Assembly (NCBI GenBank): GCA_963802915.1
Contig: CAWDKQ010000010.1
Coordinates: 310,001-374,000 of the forward strand
Length of the DNA stretch: 64,000 nucleotides
Source of the DNA: JAICMB01 sp963802915
GTDB taxonomy: Bacteria > Acidobacteriota > Terriglobia > Bryobacterales > Bryobacteraceae
Direction of reading: 5' to 3'
Numbering within the stretch: position 1 is the first letter of the stretch; the number at the start of each line of letters is the position of its first letter. Below, piece by piece: positions 16,913 through 26,058 of the stretch. The position numbers and the translations under genes were made by a program. Below the pieces are notes generated by a model. That model was not told the origin of the DNA. It worked only from the letters and a program-made list of their open reading frames with translations, and ran no database searches.

Positions 16913-19900
16913 ATGAAGAATTCCACACAGCGATTCTGTGTAATGGCGGTAATTGTTCTCGCCATACTATTAGCTGCAAGTCACGTGGGATTTGCCCAGA
17001 TGACCAGCGGTAATCTCGTTGGCTCGGTGCTCGATCCCACCGGCGCGGGGGTACCTAACGCGACCGTAACTGCTAGAAACGACGCCACCGGCGTCGAGAG
17101 CACAACAACAACAACATCCAGCGGCCAGTACAGCTTACCCAACTTGCCTGCCGGCACCTACACCGTTTCGGTGAACGCGACCGGCTTCGCCCAGCAACAA
17201 ATCAGGGGTGTGGCCGTGGAACTGAACGTCACCACGACGCGTAATGCAACTCTTCAAGTCGGACAAGTCTCCAGTACAGTGGAAGTTACTGAATCGGCGG
17301 CAAATATCGACACAACAACCGCCCAGGTTCAGACCACCTTTACAACTCAGCAAATTACCGATCTTCCCAACACCTCCACTGGATCGGGCGTAATCAATCT
17401 GTCGCTCCTCAGCGCCGGCGTGGCAACCAGCGGCGGCGTAGGCGTCGGCACTGGTCCTTCCGTCGGCGGCCAGCGCCCTCGCGATAACAACTTCACGATT
17501 GAAGGCATCGATAACAACAGCGGCAGCGTAACCGGTCCCATCGTCGGCATTCCCAACGATGCCGTAGCCGAATTCACTTTCCTCGAAAACCAGTTCTCTC
17601 CGGATTTCGGCCACTCCACCGGCGGGCAGTTCAATCAGATCGTCAAGAGCGGAACAAACCAGTTCCACGGAATGGCCTACGAGTATCTGGAGAACCGCAA
17701 TCTCAACGCGGCCGATAACCTGTCGTTCATCGACCAGATCCCGCTGCACCCGCGCTTTGACGACAATCGCTTTGGAGGCAACTTCGGTGGCCCCATCAAG
17801 CGCAATAAGATGTTCTTCTTCTTCGATTACGAGTACAATCCCATCGGCGGTACCGGTTCCGGCGGCCTGATTTACGCTCCCACCTCCGCCGGTTACGCCA
17901 CCATTAGCTCGATTCCAGGCATCAACCAAACGAACCTGAGCATCTTGCAAAAGTACCTGGGAACAGCCTCGTCCCCGGTGTCCCCGGCGAACTGCTGCGG
18001 AGGCGCCTATCCGCTTGTGGGACCCGGCAACGAAAGTTTGGGCCAGCAAAACCCGGCCACGGCTCAAGCCGTTCAGCTCGGCCAGATCGGCGTGAGCGCT
18101 CCGAGCTACACAAACGCCGAAAATGCCGTCGCGGCTTTCGACTACACAATATCCGATAAAGATTCGCTTCGCGCCAGGTTCATCTTGAATCGGACCGGCA
18201 CAATCGACACGGCGGCGAGTCTACCGGTCTTCTACCAGACCGTTCCTACGAATGCTTATTTGATCACGCTCTCGGAATATCACAACTTCACGCCCTCAGT
18301 GACCAACGAGTTCCGCGCCGGCTATAATCGCCTCAATTCGAGCACTCCGTCCGGTAATTTCACATTCCCGGGCCTCGACGCATTCCCGAATGTCGTCATT
18401 TACGAGCTCGGCGGCGTGAACATCGGCCCCGATCCGAACGCCCCTCAGTTTACGATCCAGAACCTCTACGAAGGCACGGACAACCTCAACTGGACCAAAG
18501 GCCAACACAGTTTCAAGTTCGGTTTCGATGGCTGGAAGCAGATTTCACCCGAAAGCTTCACGCAGCGCGCCCGCGGCGATTATGAATGGAGCTATCTGTC
18601 CGATTACCTGTTTGACTATAATCCCGATTATCTCGCCCAGCGCTCGCTCGGCAACGTGACGTACTACGGCGATCGGTTCCTGCTCGGGTTCTATGGCAAC
18701 GATAACTGGAAGATCAAAGACAACATCTCCATCAACCTCGGCTTGCGCTACGAATACAACACCGTGCCGTACAGCGAGCGTCTCCAGACGGTCAACGCAA
18801 TTTCGAACGTTCCGGGCCTCATCACGTTTCAAAAGCCTCAGCCAATGACCGATGCCTGGATGCCGCGTATCGGTATCGCGTATTCGCCCGGACATAGCGG
18901 TAAGACGTCCATCCGCGCGGGCTTCGGACGCAGCTACGACGTGCTCTACGATAACCAGGGCCTTCTCACGCTGCCTCCGCAGTTCACCACGACGGTCGAC
19001 GTGACCGGCCTGAATCAGGGTGGCTTCCTCGCCGGTGGCGGAATTGCGCCGAACACCTCTACAGGTCCGCTCTCTCAGGCCGACGCGCGAGCCGGTACGG
19101 GTGGATACGTTCCGAACCAGATCCGCCCCGAGGCCCTCCAGTGGAACATCGGTATCCAGCATGAGTTCGCGAACAACTACACGTTCGAGACTCGCTATCT
19201 CGGCGATCACAGCGTCCACCTCCCGGTCCAGGAGCAGTTGAATCGTCAGCCCGTAGTTACGTCCCAAAACGCCCTGCCGGTGTACTTCACCGCTCCCAGC
19301 CAAGCCACACTGGATTCGCTGACCAACACCCAGGCCCAGCTTCTTAGTGCCTACAACGCTGGCGGCAACATCGTTCCAGCCTACCTGAACGCAGGCTTTA
19401 CGGGCATCATTACGTCCTACCAGCCCTGGGGAAGGTCTTTCTATAACGGTTGGGCCAACCAGCTTACCCGCCGCTTCTCGCACGGTCTCCAATTCATCGG
19501 CGCCTATACCTGGAGCCATGACTTCGACGATTCCACTGCGGACGTCTTCAGCACCTACCTGACACCGCGCCGGCCGCAGAATTCGCAGGATCTCAAAGCC
19601 GACTACTCCAGTTCGGCCCTCGATCATCGCCAGCGGTTCAGCTTGGAAGCTCTCTACGACATGCCTTTCTTCAAGAACTCCAACTGGTTCGTGAAGAACA
19701 TCGTCGGCAACTGGGAAATTGCTCCCATTTACACCTATCAGACCGGTACGCTTTATGACATTCAGAGCGGCGTCGACGCCAATCTGAACGGCGACTCCGC
19801 GGGCGATCGCGCCTTCGTCAATCCCGCCGGGCAAGTCAATGTCGGTTCCGGCACCACCCCGCTTACCAACAGCGCCGGTCAGGTGGTTGCGTTCCTCGCG

Positions 19901-20242
19901 ACCAATCCCAACGCCCGCTACGTTGCCGCTCCGAAAGGCACGCTGCCAAATGGCGGACGCAACACCGGACAGTTGAATCCCATCGACGACGTGGATTTGA
20001 CCATCGCCAAGAACATCAGCATTCGGGAAGGTTGGAAACTTCAATTTGCCGCCCGCATTTTCAACGTCCTGAATCACCCGCAATACGTTGGCGGTAACGT
20101 CAGCGACGTCGCTCCCATCGGATTCACCAGCGGCGACGTGCATAATTTCCTGATCCCGGGGAGTTCGCTCTTCGCCGATCCATCTCTGGCCTTCTCGAGC
20201 AACCCGAGAAACATCCAGATCTCGGCGAAGTTCATCTTCTAA
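16913..20242 (+). CDS. TonB-dependent receptor with carboxypeptidase-regulatory-like domain (second paralogue)
   Basis: This 1109-residue outer membrane receptor is collinear with the preceding gene. ATG 16913 gives a signal peptide ending at GFAQ; an in-frame TTG at 16895 would only add a hydrophilic leader. The regulatory-like beta-sandwich reads GNLVGSVLDPTGAGVPNATV and YSLPNLPAGTYTVSVNATGF. The plug region contains DNNFTIEGIDNNSGS and NQFSPDFGHSTGGQFNQIVK. The barrel ends in ISAKFIF with a terminal Phe. Strong blocks shared with its neighbour include SGVDANLNGDSAGDRAFVNP and LPNGGRNT. It has its own upstream spacer and terminator, so the two receptors are probably separate transcription units with different ligands. 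Confidence 0.9.
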   Translation: MKNSTQRFCVMAVIVLAILLAASHVGFAQMTSGNLVGSVLDPTGAGVPNATVTARNDATGVESTTTTTSSGQYSLPNLPAGTYTVSVNATGFAQQQIRGVAVELNVTTTRNATLQVGQVSSTVEVTESAANIDTTTAQVQTTFTTQQITDLPNTSTGSGVINLSLLSAGVATSGGVGVGTGPSVGGQRPRDNNFTIEGIDNNSGSVTGPIVGIPNDAVAEFTFLENQFSPDFGHSTGGQFNQIVKSGTNQFHGMAYEYLENRNLNAADNLSFIDQIPLHPRFDDNRFGGNFGGPIKRNKMFFFFDYEYNPIGGTGSGGLIYAPTSAGYATISSIPGINQTNLSILQKYLGTASSPVSPANCCGGAYPLVGPGNESLGQQNPATAQAVQLGQIGVSAPSYTNAENAVAAFDYTISDKDSLRARFILNRTGTIDTAASLPVFYQTVPTNAYLITLSEYHNFTPSVTNEFRAGYNRLNSSTPSGNFTFPGLDAFPNVVIYELGGVNIGPDPNAPQFTIQNLYEGTDNLNWTKGQHSFKFGFDGWKQISPESFTQRARGDYEWSYLSDYLFDYNPDYLAQRSLGNVTYYGDRFLLGFYGNDNWKIKDNISINLGLRYEYNTVPYSERLQTVNAISNVPGLITFQKPQPMTDAWMPRIGIAYSPGHSGKTSIRAGFGRSYDVLYDNQGLLTLPPQFTTTVDVTGLNQGGFLAGGGIAPNTSTGPLSQADARAGTGGYVPNQIRPEALQWNIGIQHEFANNYTFETRYLGDHSVHLPVQEQLNRQPVVTSQNALPVYFTAPSQATLDSLTNTQAQLLSAYNAGGNIVPAYLNAGFTGIITSYQPWGRSFYNGWANQLTRRFSHGLQFIGAYTWSHDFDDSTADVFSTYLTPRRPQNSQDLKADYSSSALDHRQRFSLEALYDMPFFKNSNWFVKNIVGNWEIAPIYTYQTGTLYDIQSGVDANLNGDSAGDRAFVNPAGQVNVGSGTTPLTNSAGQVVAFLATNPNARYVAAPKGTLPNGGRNTGQLNPIDDVDLTIAKNISIREGWKLQFAARIFNVLNHPQYVGGNVSDVAPIGFTSGDVHNFLIPGSSLFADPSLAFSSNPRNIQISAKFIF

Positions 20243-20260
20243 AAAACCTCGATCCCAAAC

Positions 20261-20296
20261 AAAACGGGCGCGACCTTTATTGGCCGCGCCCGTTTT
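20261..20296. terminator. Bidirectional terminator between the second receptor and the PilZ gene
   Basis: A perfect 12-bp stem, AAAACGGGCGCG (20261-20272) with CGCGCCCGTTTT (20285-20296), surrounds a 12-nt loop. Because the stem ends in AAAA/TTTT on both sides, it can stop transcription from the receptor on the plus strand and from the converging PilZ gene on the minus strand. Confidence 0.88.
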
Positions 20297-20326
20297 GCTT
20301 CGTACTGTTCCGGCTTATCGACGCTG

Positions 20327-20668
20327 CTATTGCAGCATGGGCTGCGCCCCTTGCGTCCGGAACTCGTATTGTTGAATTTCCACCGCGGCTACGTGATCCT
20401 CGGCCCGAACCACCCGTCCCCGAGCTACCAGCTTGAGGGCGACCTTGCTATTTAGTTGCGCCGGCCAACTGATAGCCAACTCAACGCGCCTTCCCGGTAT
20501 CAGCAGCCCATCGGTGGTAAACAGGACACCGTTGCTGCTCATGTTTACGGTTTTACCTGCGCCGAGTTCATCGCCGGTCTTTCGATTCAAGACCTTGTAG
20601 CGAACTTCGCGCTCGATCGGAAAGCGGTCTGAAGCCCTTCGTTCGTTCTTATCTTTCGCAGTATTCAC
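20327..20668 (-). CDS. PilZ domain protein (cyclic di-GMP receptor)
   Basis: This 113-residue single PilZ domain protein carries both c-di-GMP contacts: the RxxxR motif in RRASDRFPI (near residue 11) and the (D/N)xSxxG motif in NMSSNGVLF (near residue 43). With both present it should bind c-di-GMP and act as a small adaptor in motility, surface attachment or secretion control. The start at 20668 gives the usual short basic N-terminus. It stands alone between the receptor terminator and rarA. Its target protein is not evident. Confidence 0.9.
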   Translation of the reverse strand: MNTAKDKNERRASDRFPIEREVRYKVLNRKTGDELGAGKTVNMSSNGVLFTTDGLLIPGRRVELAISWPAQLNSKVALKLVARGRVVRAEDHVAAVEIQQYEFRTQGAQPMLQ

Positions 20669-20813
20669 CGTAATCTCCCGTTAAGAGTCTATGAACTCGA
20701 AGATCAAGATTGAGGCATCCCAGAATTTCGAGCAATAGAAGAAAAGCTTCAATTTGGAGTAGTACCTCGGAAGCCAGCCTCTTGGTACCGCAAGTGGCAC
20801 TCCCGTAAGGGGT

Positions 20814-22112
20814 TCAGGCTTTTTTCGCACGCCGCTCCCGGATTTCCCCGATGCGCTGCTTCACCCTCTGTTCCACGCCGCGTTCGGTAGGCTCGTAAAA
20901 CACCCTCCCAGCCAGTGTTTCCGGCAAACAGTCCATATCCGGAAGCGCATTCTCGAACTGGTGGGCGTGTTGATAGCCCTTACCATAACCCCAGTCCTTC
21001 ATCGCCTTCGTCGGGGCATTACGCAGATGCAGCGGCACCGGCTCCGCCCGATGCGTCTCGATCTCCTCCATTACGGAATTCAGCGCCCGATAAGCCGCAT
21101 CCGACTTCGGCGCGACCGATAGATAGATCGCCACCTGCGCCAGCGCCTGGTCTCCTTCCGGCTCTCCCAGAAAATGGACCGTCTGCATCGCCGCGATCGC
21201 CTGCTCCATCGCCCTCGGATCCGCCATCCCGATGTCCTCTATCGCCATCCGCACCAGCCGCCGCGCGATATACAGCCGGTCCTCGCCCGCCGCCAGCATC
21301 CGGCCCAACCAGTATAGCGACGCGTCCACATCGCTCGACCGCACCGATTTGTGCAGCGCCGAGATCAGGTTGAAATGTTCCTCGCCGGATTTATCGTACA
21401 GCAGCACCTTGCGCTGCAACGAATCCTCAATCGCCTGAGCCGTGATCTGCCCGTCCTTCGAGGCCGAAGAAGCCAATTCGAGGATGTTATAGGCCATCCG
21501 CGCATCGCCATTCGAGTAAACCGCGATCTGCCGCAGCAGGTCTTCCGAGGCCTTCACGCCCACCACTGGCAGCGCCCGATCCAGCAGCGTGACAATCTCT
21601 TCTTCCGTCAAAGGCCGCAAAGCGTAAACCTTGGCACGGGAAAGCAATGCCGAGATCACTTCGAAGGACGGATTTTCTGTGGTCGCGCCGATCAGAATAA
21701 TGTCGCCCCGCTCGACATACGGCAAAAATGCATCCTGCTGCGCCTTGTTGAAGCGATGAATCTCATCGACAAAGATTACAGTACGGCGACCCATCCGCCG
21801 ATTGCGCTCCGCCTCCAACATCACGGTCTTGATCTCTTTGATCCCGCTCAATACCGCGCTGAACGGCACAAAATCGCAGCGCGTGAGCCGCGCGACTAGC
21901 TGCGCCAGCGTGGTCTTCCCTACCCCCGGTGGACCCCACAGAATCATCGAGCTCAGCTCATCCCGCTCGATCTGCATCCGAAGCGGTTTTCCCGGTCCGA
22001 GGATATGTTCCTGCCCGACAAACTCATCGAGCGTCTTGGGACGCATTCGCTCAGCTAACGGCCGCTTTTGCGTCCCTTCATCCGCGAGCGGAGTGGATTC
22101 AAATAGGCTCAT
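20814..22112 (-). CDS. rarA: Replication-associated recombination protein A (MgsA/RarA)
   Basis: This is an AAA+ clamp-loader-like ATPase that acts at stalled replication forks together with RecA and single-strand-binding protein. It has 432 residues, the normal size. Motifs in order are RPKTLDEFVGQEHIL near the N-terminus, Walker A GPPGVGKTTLAQLVA, Walker B VIFVDEIHRFNKAQQDAFLP, sensor 1 GATTENPSFEV, and the C-terminal tetramerisation region with ALHKSVRSSDVDASLYWL and NAPTKAMKDWGYGKGY. The start overlaps the end of the upstream methyltransferase gene (ATGA), so the two are translationally coupled. Confidence 0.95.
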   Translation of the reverse strand: MSLFESTPLADEGTQKRPLAERMRPKTLDEFVGQEHILGPGKPLRMQIERDELSSMILWGPPGVGKTTLAQLVARLTRCDFVPFSAVLSGIKEIKTVMLEAERNRRMGRRTVIFVDEIHRFNKAQQDAFLPYVERGDIILIGATTENPSFEVISALLSRAKVYALRPLTEEEIVTLLDRALPVVGVKASEDLLRQIAVYSNGDARMAYNILELASSASKDGQITAQAIEDSLQRKVLLYDKSGEEHFNLISALHKSVRSSDVDASLYWLGRMLAAGEDRLYIARRLVRMAIEDIGMADPRAMEQAIAAMQTVHFLGEPEGDQALAQVAIYLSVAPKSDAAYRALNSVMEEIETHRAEPVPLHLRNAPTKAMKDWGYGKGYQHAHQFENALPDMDCLPETLAGRVFYEPTERGVEQRVKQRIGEIRERRAKKA

Positions 22113-22894
22113 CCCGCAGCCATCCTTTGCCTCCGAGCTTCATACAGCACGATTCCCACCGCCAGCGCCGCATTCAAAGATTCCACACCAACAGTAGGAA
22201 TCCGCACATCCAGCGATTGCCCATGCAGCCGCTCACCGACCCCGCGGCCCTCGCTGCCAACGATCAAAGCCGACGACTTATTAAAATCCGCCTCTGCGAC
22301 ATCCAGTGAACCACCGGGCATCAAAGCGTACATCGCAATTTTGCGCTGCTTGAGTCCCGCGAGCAGCAGCCCTTCGTCAATCCCGGCTGTCAAAGGCACC
22401 CGAAACACCGACCCCGCCGACGCCCGCAGACACTTCGGATTGTACGGATTCACCGAGCCCTTCAACAGCGCGACGCCGGTAGCCCCAAACGCCTCGGCGG
22501 ATCGCAGGACAGTACCTGCGTTCCCTGGGTCCTGCACGCCATCCAGTACCACGACCAGGGACTGCCCCCGAAAAAGCTGTTCCAACGTCCAAGCCGGCGG
22601 CCGCACCAAAGCGATCACGCCCTGGCTCGTCTCGGTTCCCGACACCGAATCGAGCAATTCGTCCGGCAACGTAACCACGCGAGTCTGTTTCAGCCCGACG
22701 ACATGCCGGTTCACAGCGGACGCCACGCTCTCCGCGGCGAAAATCGTCGGCACTGCGCAATCGCTCCGCAGCGCCTCTTCGAGCAGGTGAAATCCTTCCG
22801 CGACGCACAGCCCGTCCTCCGTCAAACTGCCGCGCACAACCGCCCTCCTGACTTCCTTCAGCAGCGGATTTCGCGGACTCGTGACTAACTGCAT
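22109..22894 (-). CDS. TrmH/SpoU family RNA 2'-O-methyltransferase
   Basis: This SpoU-class knotted methyltransferase methylates ribose 2'-OH in rRNA or tRNA using SAM. An N-terminal substrate-binding domain (about 90 residues, QLVTSPRNPLLKEVRRA) is followed by the trefoil-knot motifs: motif 1 LDGVQDPGNAGTVLRSAEAF, motif 2 LIVGSEGRGVGE and motif 3 IPTVGVESLNAALAVGIVLY. Start ATG 22894 matches where the conserved domain begins; the open frame extends further but crosses the divergent promoter region. It overlaps rarA by four bases. The exact RNA target is not predictable; the N-terminal domain suggests a 23S rRNA enzyme of the RlmB/TsnR type. Confidence 0.88.
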   Translation of the reverse strand: MQLVTSPRNPLLKEVRRAVVRGSLTEDGLCVAEGFHLLEEALRSDCAVPTIFAAESVASAVNRHVVGLKQTRVVTLPDELLDSVSGTETSQGVIALVRPPAWTLEQLFRGQSLVVVLDGVQDPGNAGTVLRSAEAFGATGVALLKGSVNPYNPKCLRASAGSVFRVPLTAGIDEGLLLAGLKQRKIAMYALMPGGSLDVAEADFNKSSALIVGSEGRGVGERLHGQSLDVRIPTVGVESLNAALAVGIVLYEARRQRMAAG

Positions 22895-22952
22895 ACAATG
22901 GTGATGGGCGTTGCGCCGCCCAAGTGCGCCTCCGTACCCGGATATATCTATC

Positions 22953-23537
22953 ATGAAATGGATCGTTGGCGTGGCGCTACTGCTTGTCGTAGCAGTTGTG
23001 GGCTACCTCGGGCATGTCGCGTCCCAGATCCAAAACGAATCGACCATGGACGAAGAGCATCCGGCCGATGCCATCGTCGTTCTCGGTGCAGCCGAGTATC
23101 GCGGCCGCCCCTCGCCTGTTCTCGAAGCGCGTCTCAATCACGCCCTCTTCTTATATCTCAAAGGACTCGCTCCAAGCATCATCACCACCGGCGGCGCCGG
23201 AGGCGATCCCATCTTTACGGAAAGCACGGTGGCTCGCGCCTACCTCACCCGCCGGGGAGTTCCAGCCGAAGCGATCGTTGTCGAAAACGAAGGCGACAGC
23301 ACCGCGCACAGCATGGTCGCCGTGACCGAGATCATGCGCCGCATGAACCTCAAATCCGCCATTGTCGTGAGCGACGGCTATCACATCTATCGCGTCAAGA
23401 AAATGCTCCAAGCCAGCGGGATCCGGGTCTACGGCTCACCGCGTCCCTCCGCCCCGCAGAGTGGATGGCGGGAAAGATGGCTCTATTTCCGCCAGGCTGT
23501 CGGCTATGGACTCTGGCGGATCGGCGTCACCATTTAA
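22953..23537 (+). CDS. YdcF/DUF218 family membrane-anchored protein
   Basis: The product begins MKWIVGVALLLVVAVVGYLG, a membrane anchor, followed by a DUF218 domain: AIVVLGAAEYRGRPSPVLEA, IITTGGAGGDPIFTESTVAR, AIVVENEGDSTAHSMVAVTE and AIVVSDGYHIYRVKKML. The family (YdcF, SanA, ElyC) acts in envelope maintenance and at least one member binds SAM, but the reaction is unsettled. ATG 22953 is preferred over upstream starts because it places the anchor at the N-terminus. Its end overlaps the 3' end of the converging DUF4097 gene by 11 bp. Confidence 0.85.
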   Translation: MKWIVGVALLLVVAVVGYLGHVASQIQNESTMDEEHPADAIVVLGAAEYRGRPSPVLEARLNHALFLYLKGLAPSIITTGGAGGDPIFTESTVARAYLTRRGVPAEAIVVENEGDSTAHSMVAVTEIMRRMNLKSAIVVSDGYHIYRVKKMLQASGIRVYGSPRPSAPQSGWRERWLYFRQAVGYGLWRIGVTI

Positions 23538-24153
23538 TCTTGCGGATACTGATATCCCCGATCCCTATACGCAATAAGAGCTGCCGGTGCAAGTTAGCGC
23601 CAACGGTATGCAACTGCTGTCCGAAGAGATTCGAACCCTCGCTGCACCCAATGTCCGAGGAGACATCCCCAATCCGAGCCCTGGCGTCCACGGAATAAGA
23701 TGCCGGATCGGCCAGCGACAGCCCGATCTCGCCGATGCGGTTGGTCACCTCAATGTCGCTCGTGAAGTTCGTGACTTTGACGTCGCCCATGTCGTGATGG
23801 ACCACCAACCTCGCCTGCGCGGGAGCTTTGATGACGTACTTCAAATCGGCATCGCTCTTGTGCGACGGAAACTGGGTAGTAATCTTTAGCCGATCCTCGC
23901 CATCCTTGACCGCCGTGATAGAAATGTTGTCCGTTTTCTGTTGTTTGGTTCGAATCGTGGTGATCTCGACTTCGGGCCGGTCCCAGCCCTGAATTTCTAC
24001 ATCGCCATACGATTGTTCGAGTTGAATCAGCCCTTGAGGGTCAAAAGAAAAGGTCTGGGTGCTCGAGAGTGTGGCAGGTTCCCGCGTATTGGCCTGGACC
24101 AACGCGGGCAGAATCGAAGCGGCAGCGACAATCAAAACGCAGATGGCTCTCAT
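23527..24153 (-). CDS. Secreted DUF4097-type beta-strand repeat protein
   Basis: This 208-residue exported protein has the signal peptide MRAICVLIVAAASILPALVQ. It continues with short repeated beta strands built on small-residue turns (QLEQSYGDVEIQGW, VHHDMGDVKVTNFTSDIEVT, RIGEIGLSLADPASY, RARIGDVSSDIG, LRIGIGDISIRKIKW). This GD-V/I-x-V ladder is typical of the DUF4097 putative adhesin fold. Such genes often accompany membrane regulators in acidobacteria, but none is adjacent here. The function is unknown. Confidence 0.75.
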   Translation of the reverse strand: MRAICVLIVAAASILPALVQANTREPATLSSTQTFSFDPQGLIQLEQSYGDVEIQGWDRPEVEITTIRTKQQKTDNISITAVKDGEDRLKITTQFPSHKSDADLKYVIKAPAQARLVVHHDMGDVKVTNFTSDIEVTNRIGEIGLSLADPASYSVDARARIGDVSSDIGCSEGSNLFGQQLHTVGANLHRQLLLRIGIGDISIRKIKW

Positions 24154-24230
24154 CCGGACCTCCCAAGGTACAGATTTGAAGATTATACGTCGCCAGTAGT
24201 ACTAGAGTTCCTTAAATAAATGTTAATTGC

Positions 24231-24401
24231 TTAACGGTGCCGCCCGCGCCGAAGGTTCCGAATGAATTCTACCGCATCGGGGTCTTCAGAAAGCCCCTTG
24301 CGAATGCCGAAAACTCCTGCATCGTCTTCGTCGCGTCCCTGCACGAGTTCGGATCCGGCTATCCTTAAAGCAGCACCCCTCGTGAACCTCCGGCTTCTAC
24401 G
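24231..24401 (-). pseudogene. Possible remnant of a small gene
   Basis: A minus-strand frame is open here for about 56 codons but has no ATG. Its 3' end reads RDEDDAGVFGIRKGLSEDPD followed by AVEFIRNLRRGRHR and a stop, which has a protein-like composition similar to the tail of a small antitoxin or DNA-binding protein. It ends at the left edge of the A/T-rich accessory pair, so it could be a gene truncated when that segment arrived. The evidence is weak, and it may be chance. Confidence 0.2.
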
Positions 24402-24458
24402 TCACCGACTTTTCGGCGAAACTTCAGGTGCGATATGCTAGAACTTCCAATGAAATAA

Positions 24459-25274
24459 ATGGTGTTTCTTTGCTGGAATTTAAACAGACAACCCCTCCAT
24501 CGACTCGTGGCGGACCTCGTCCAGTTAAAACAAGTGGATGTCGCGATTCTCCTAGAATGTACGGTTACCGTTGCGGAGGTCTTAAATGCCCTGTACGCCT
24601 CGACGGGAGAGGTCTTCCACCATTCCGACAGTCCCGTACAGATGAAGACCATTCGGGTGTTTACGCGGTTCTCTCACAAGTTCATCCGTCCGGTTGAGGA
24701 AAGCCAACGCTATTCGATCCGACATCTCACGGCCCACGCCAATGCGGATCTGTTGCTCGCCATCGTTCACTTCCCAAGCAAACTCTACTGGAGTGACGAC
24801 AGCCAAGTCCAGGAATGCAATACACTGGCGAGGATGATAGATTCCGCCGAACGGCGAATCGGCCATTTCCGCACGGTGCTGGTGGGAGACCTAAATATGA
24901 ACCCGTTTGAAAAAGGTGTAGTGGGCGCGCTAGGATTAAACGCAACGATGGCCCGAAGCCAAGCACTGAAGGAATTGAGAACCGTCCAAAGGAGGCAACA
25001 TCGCTTCTTTTTCAACCCGATGTGGGGCCATCTTGGAGACGGCAAAAACACACCTCCGGGCACATATCATTACGATAACCATCAGCATGTAACATATTTC
25101 TGGAACATGTTTGATCAGGTACTTGTGCGACCAAGTCTGATTGGCAATATCGACACGGACGGGATACAAATCATTGACGCTGTCGGTGCAGTCTCGCTCC
25201 TAACGCCGGAGGGGATACCAGATGTGTCAGTCGGCTCAGATCACCTCCCACTGCTTTTTAGTATGAAGCTTTGA
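24459..25274 (+). CDS. Endonuclease/exonuclease/phosphatase (EEP) family protein
   Basis: This 271-residue metal-dependent hydrolase of the EEP (DNase I-like) fold has the catalytic landmarks in order. They are Asn in LCWNLNR at the N-terminus, Glu in ILLECTV, GDLNMNP (the GDFNxxP-type metal and transition-state motif) near residue 146, and SDHLPLLFS at the C-terminus. Family members cleave DNA, RNA, phospholipids or nucleotides, and the substrate here is not evident. The DNA is visibly richer in A/T than its flanks. The stop codon lies six bases before the ATG of the next gene, so the two form a unit that was probably acquired together. No signal peptide is seen, so it is cytoplasmic. Confidence 0.8.
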   Translation: MVFLCWNLNRQPLHRLVADLVQLKQVDVAILLECTVTVAEVLNALYASTGEVFHHSDSPVQMKTIRVFTRFSHKFIRPVEESQRYSIRHLTAHANADLLLAIVHFPSKLYWSDDSQVQECNTLARMIDSAERRIGHFRTVLVGDLNMNPFEKGVVGALGLNATMARSQALKELRTVQRRQHRFFFNPMWGHLGDGKNTPPGTYHYDNHQHVTYFWNMFDQVLVRPSLIGNIDTDGIQIIDAVGAVSLLTPEGIPDVSVGSDHLPLLFSMKL

Positions 25275-25279
25275 ATTTT

Positions 25280-25702
25280 ATGACAGACGAAATCGAGGAT
25301 CTTTGGCCAGATCTCAATCCGACGGGCATCGTCACACCAGCGGCCATTCTGAAGACGCAAGCGGTGGTTCTTTCTCAGAAGTCGAAGGGCGTGCTTCTGG
25401 GCGAGGTAGAGACCTGGTCGACCTCGCAAGGCATCCATCACCGACTTCTCCTCGTTGTACCCGCCCTCGATAATTATCGGTATGAGCTATTGAGTGTGCA
25501 TCACTCGATAACCGTGTACCCGGTTTACGTGGATAGTAGCCCGGTCCCGTTCACGGCGGGGGAAAGCAAAGGCATCGACGGTTTTCTTGCGCGACGGATG
25601 ATACAGGACGAAGAACGTTTTAGAGAATGGCTGAAGGAAGTGTTTGGCGCGACCGAGACACGGCGTATACTTGATAACCTTCTGGCGCAGGCAAGCTCGT
25701 GA
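25280..25702 (+). CDS. Unknown partner of the EEP-family protein
   Basis: I do not recognise this 140-residue protein. It starts at ATG 25280, six bases after the EEP gene stop, with a TTG at 25271 as an alternative that would overlap. The middle shows a plausible beta-sheet (HRLLLVVPALDNYRYELLSV, ITVYPVYVDSS). The C-terminal third is helical and charged (RMIQDEERFREWLKEVFG, TRRILDNLLAQ). No cysteine clusters, membrane spans or nucleotide-binding motifs are present. Being stoichiometrically coupled with a nuclease-fold enzyme, it could be its inhibitor, specificity subunit or antitoxin; that is inference from position only. Confidence 0.6.
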   Translation: MTDEIEDLWPDLNPTGIVTPAAILKTQAVVLSQKSKGVLLGEVETWSTSQGIHHRLLLVVPALDNYRYELLSVHHSITVYPVYVDSSPVPFTAGESKGIDGFLARRMIQDEERFREWLKEVFGATETRRILDNLLAQASS

Positions 25703-26027
25703 AATTGTCCGCCGGGATAAGCTACAGCAGCCGATTTTTTCGAGCGAGCATGGTTTCTGAATAGTTCCGCGATTCGCTTATAGACGATCACGAACAATGC
25801 CAAAACCGGCACTTCGAACACTTAGCCGTTACAATGAATTTTCAATATTTTTCAGCAGCTTCTAATTCAACTCCCACAACAACTTAACAGCTCTCTCGCC
25901 GACAACGCACTGCCCACCCCTAACACTCATGCTTTATATTCAAATCGAAAGCGAAGCCAAATGCCCTCGTTTCACCAGACATCGGCGCCCTGGCCTCACA
26001 GCTCCTTGACAACTTAAAAAAGCAAGT

Positions 26028-26058
26028 GCGGAGGCAGACACCTCATTTCAGCCTCCGC
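26028..26058 (-). terminator. Likely terminator of the uvrB operon; rest of the 25703-26169 spacer is empty
   Basis: On the minus strand an 8-bp stem (GCGGAGGC with GCCTCCGC, 15-nt loop) is followed after six bases by six Ts (complement of 26016-26021). It lies about 110 bp past the stop of the uvrB-linked gene, so termination there is plausible though not close. In the remaining A/T-rich 467-bp gap between 25703 and 26169 I see no gene, RNA or repeat. Confidence 0.45.

Noticed and set aside
18545..20143. Long open frame (about 532 codons) on the minus strand opposite the second receptor
   Set aside because: It lies entirely within a strongly supported receptor gene, has no recognisable domain and a composition typical of the antisense of a GC-rich gene.
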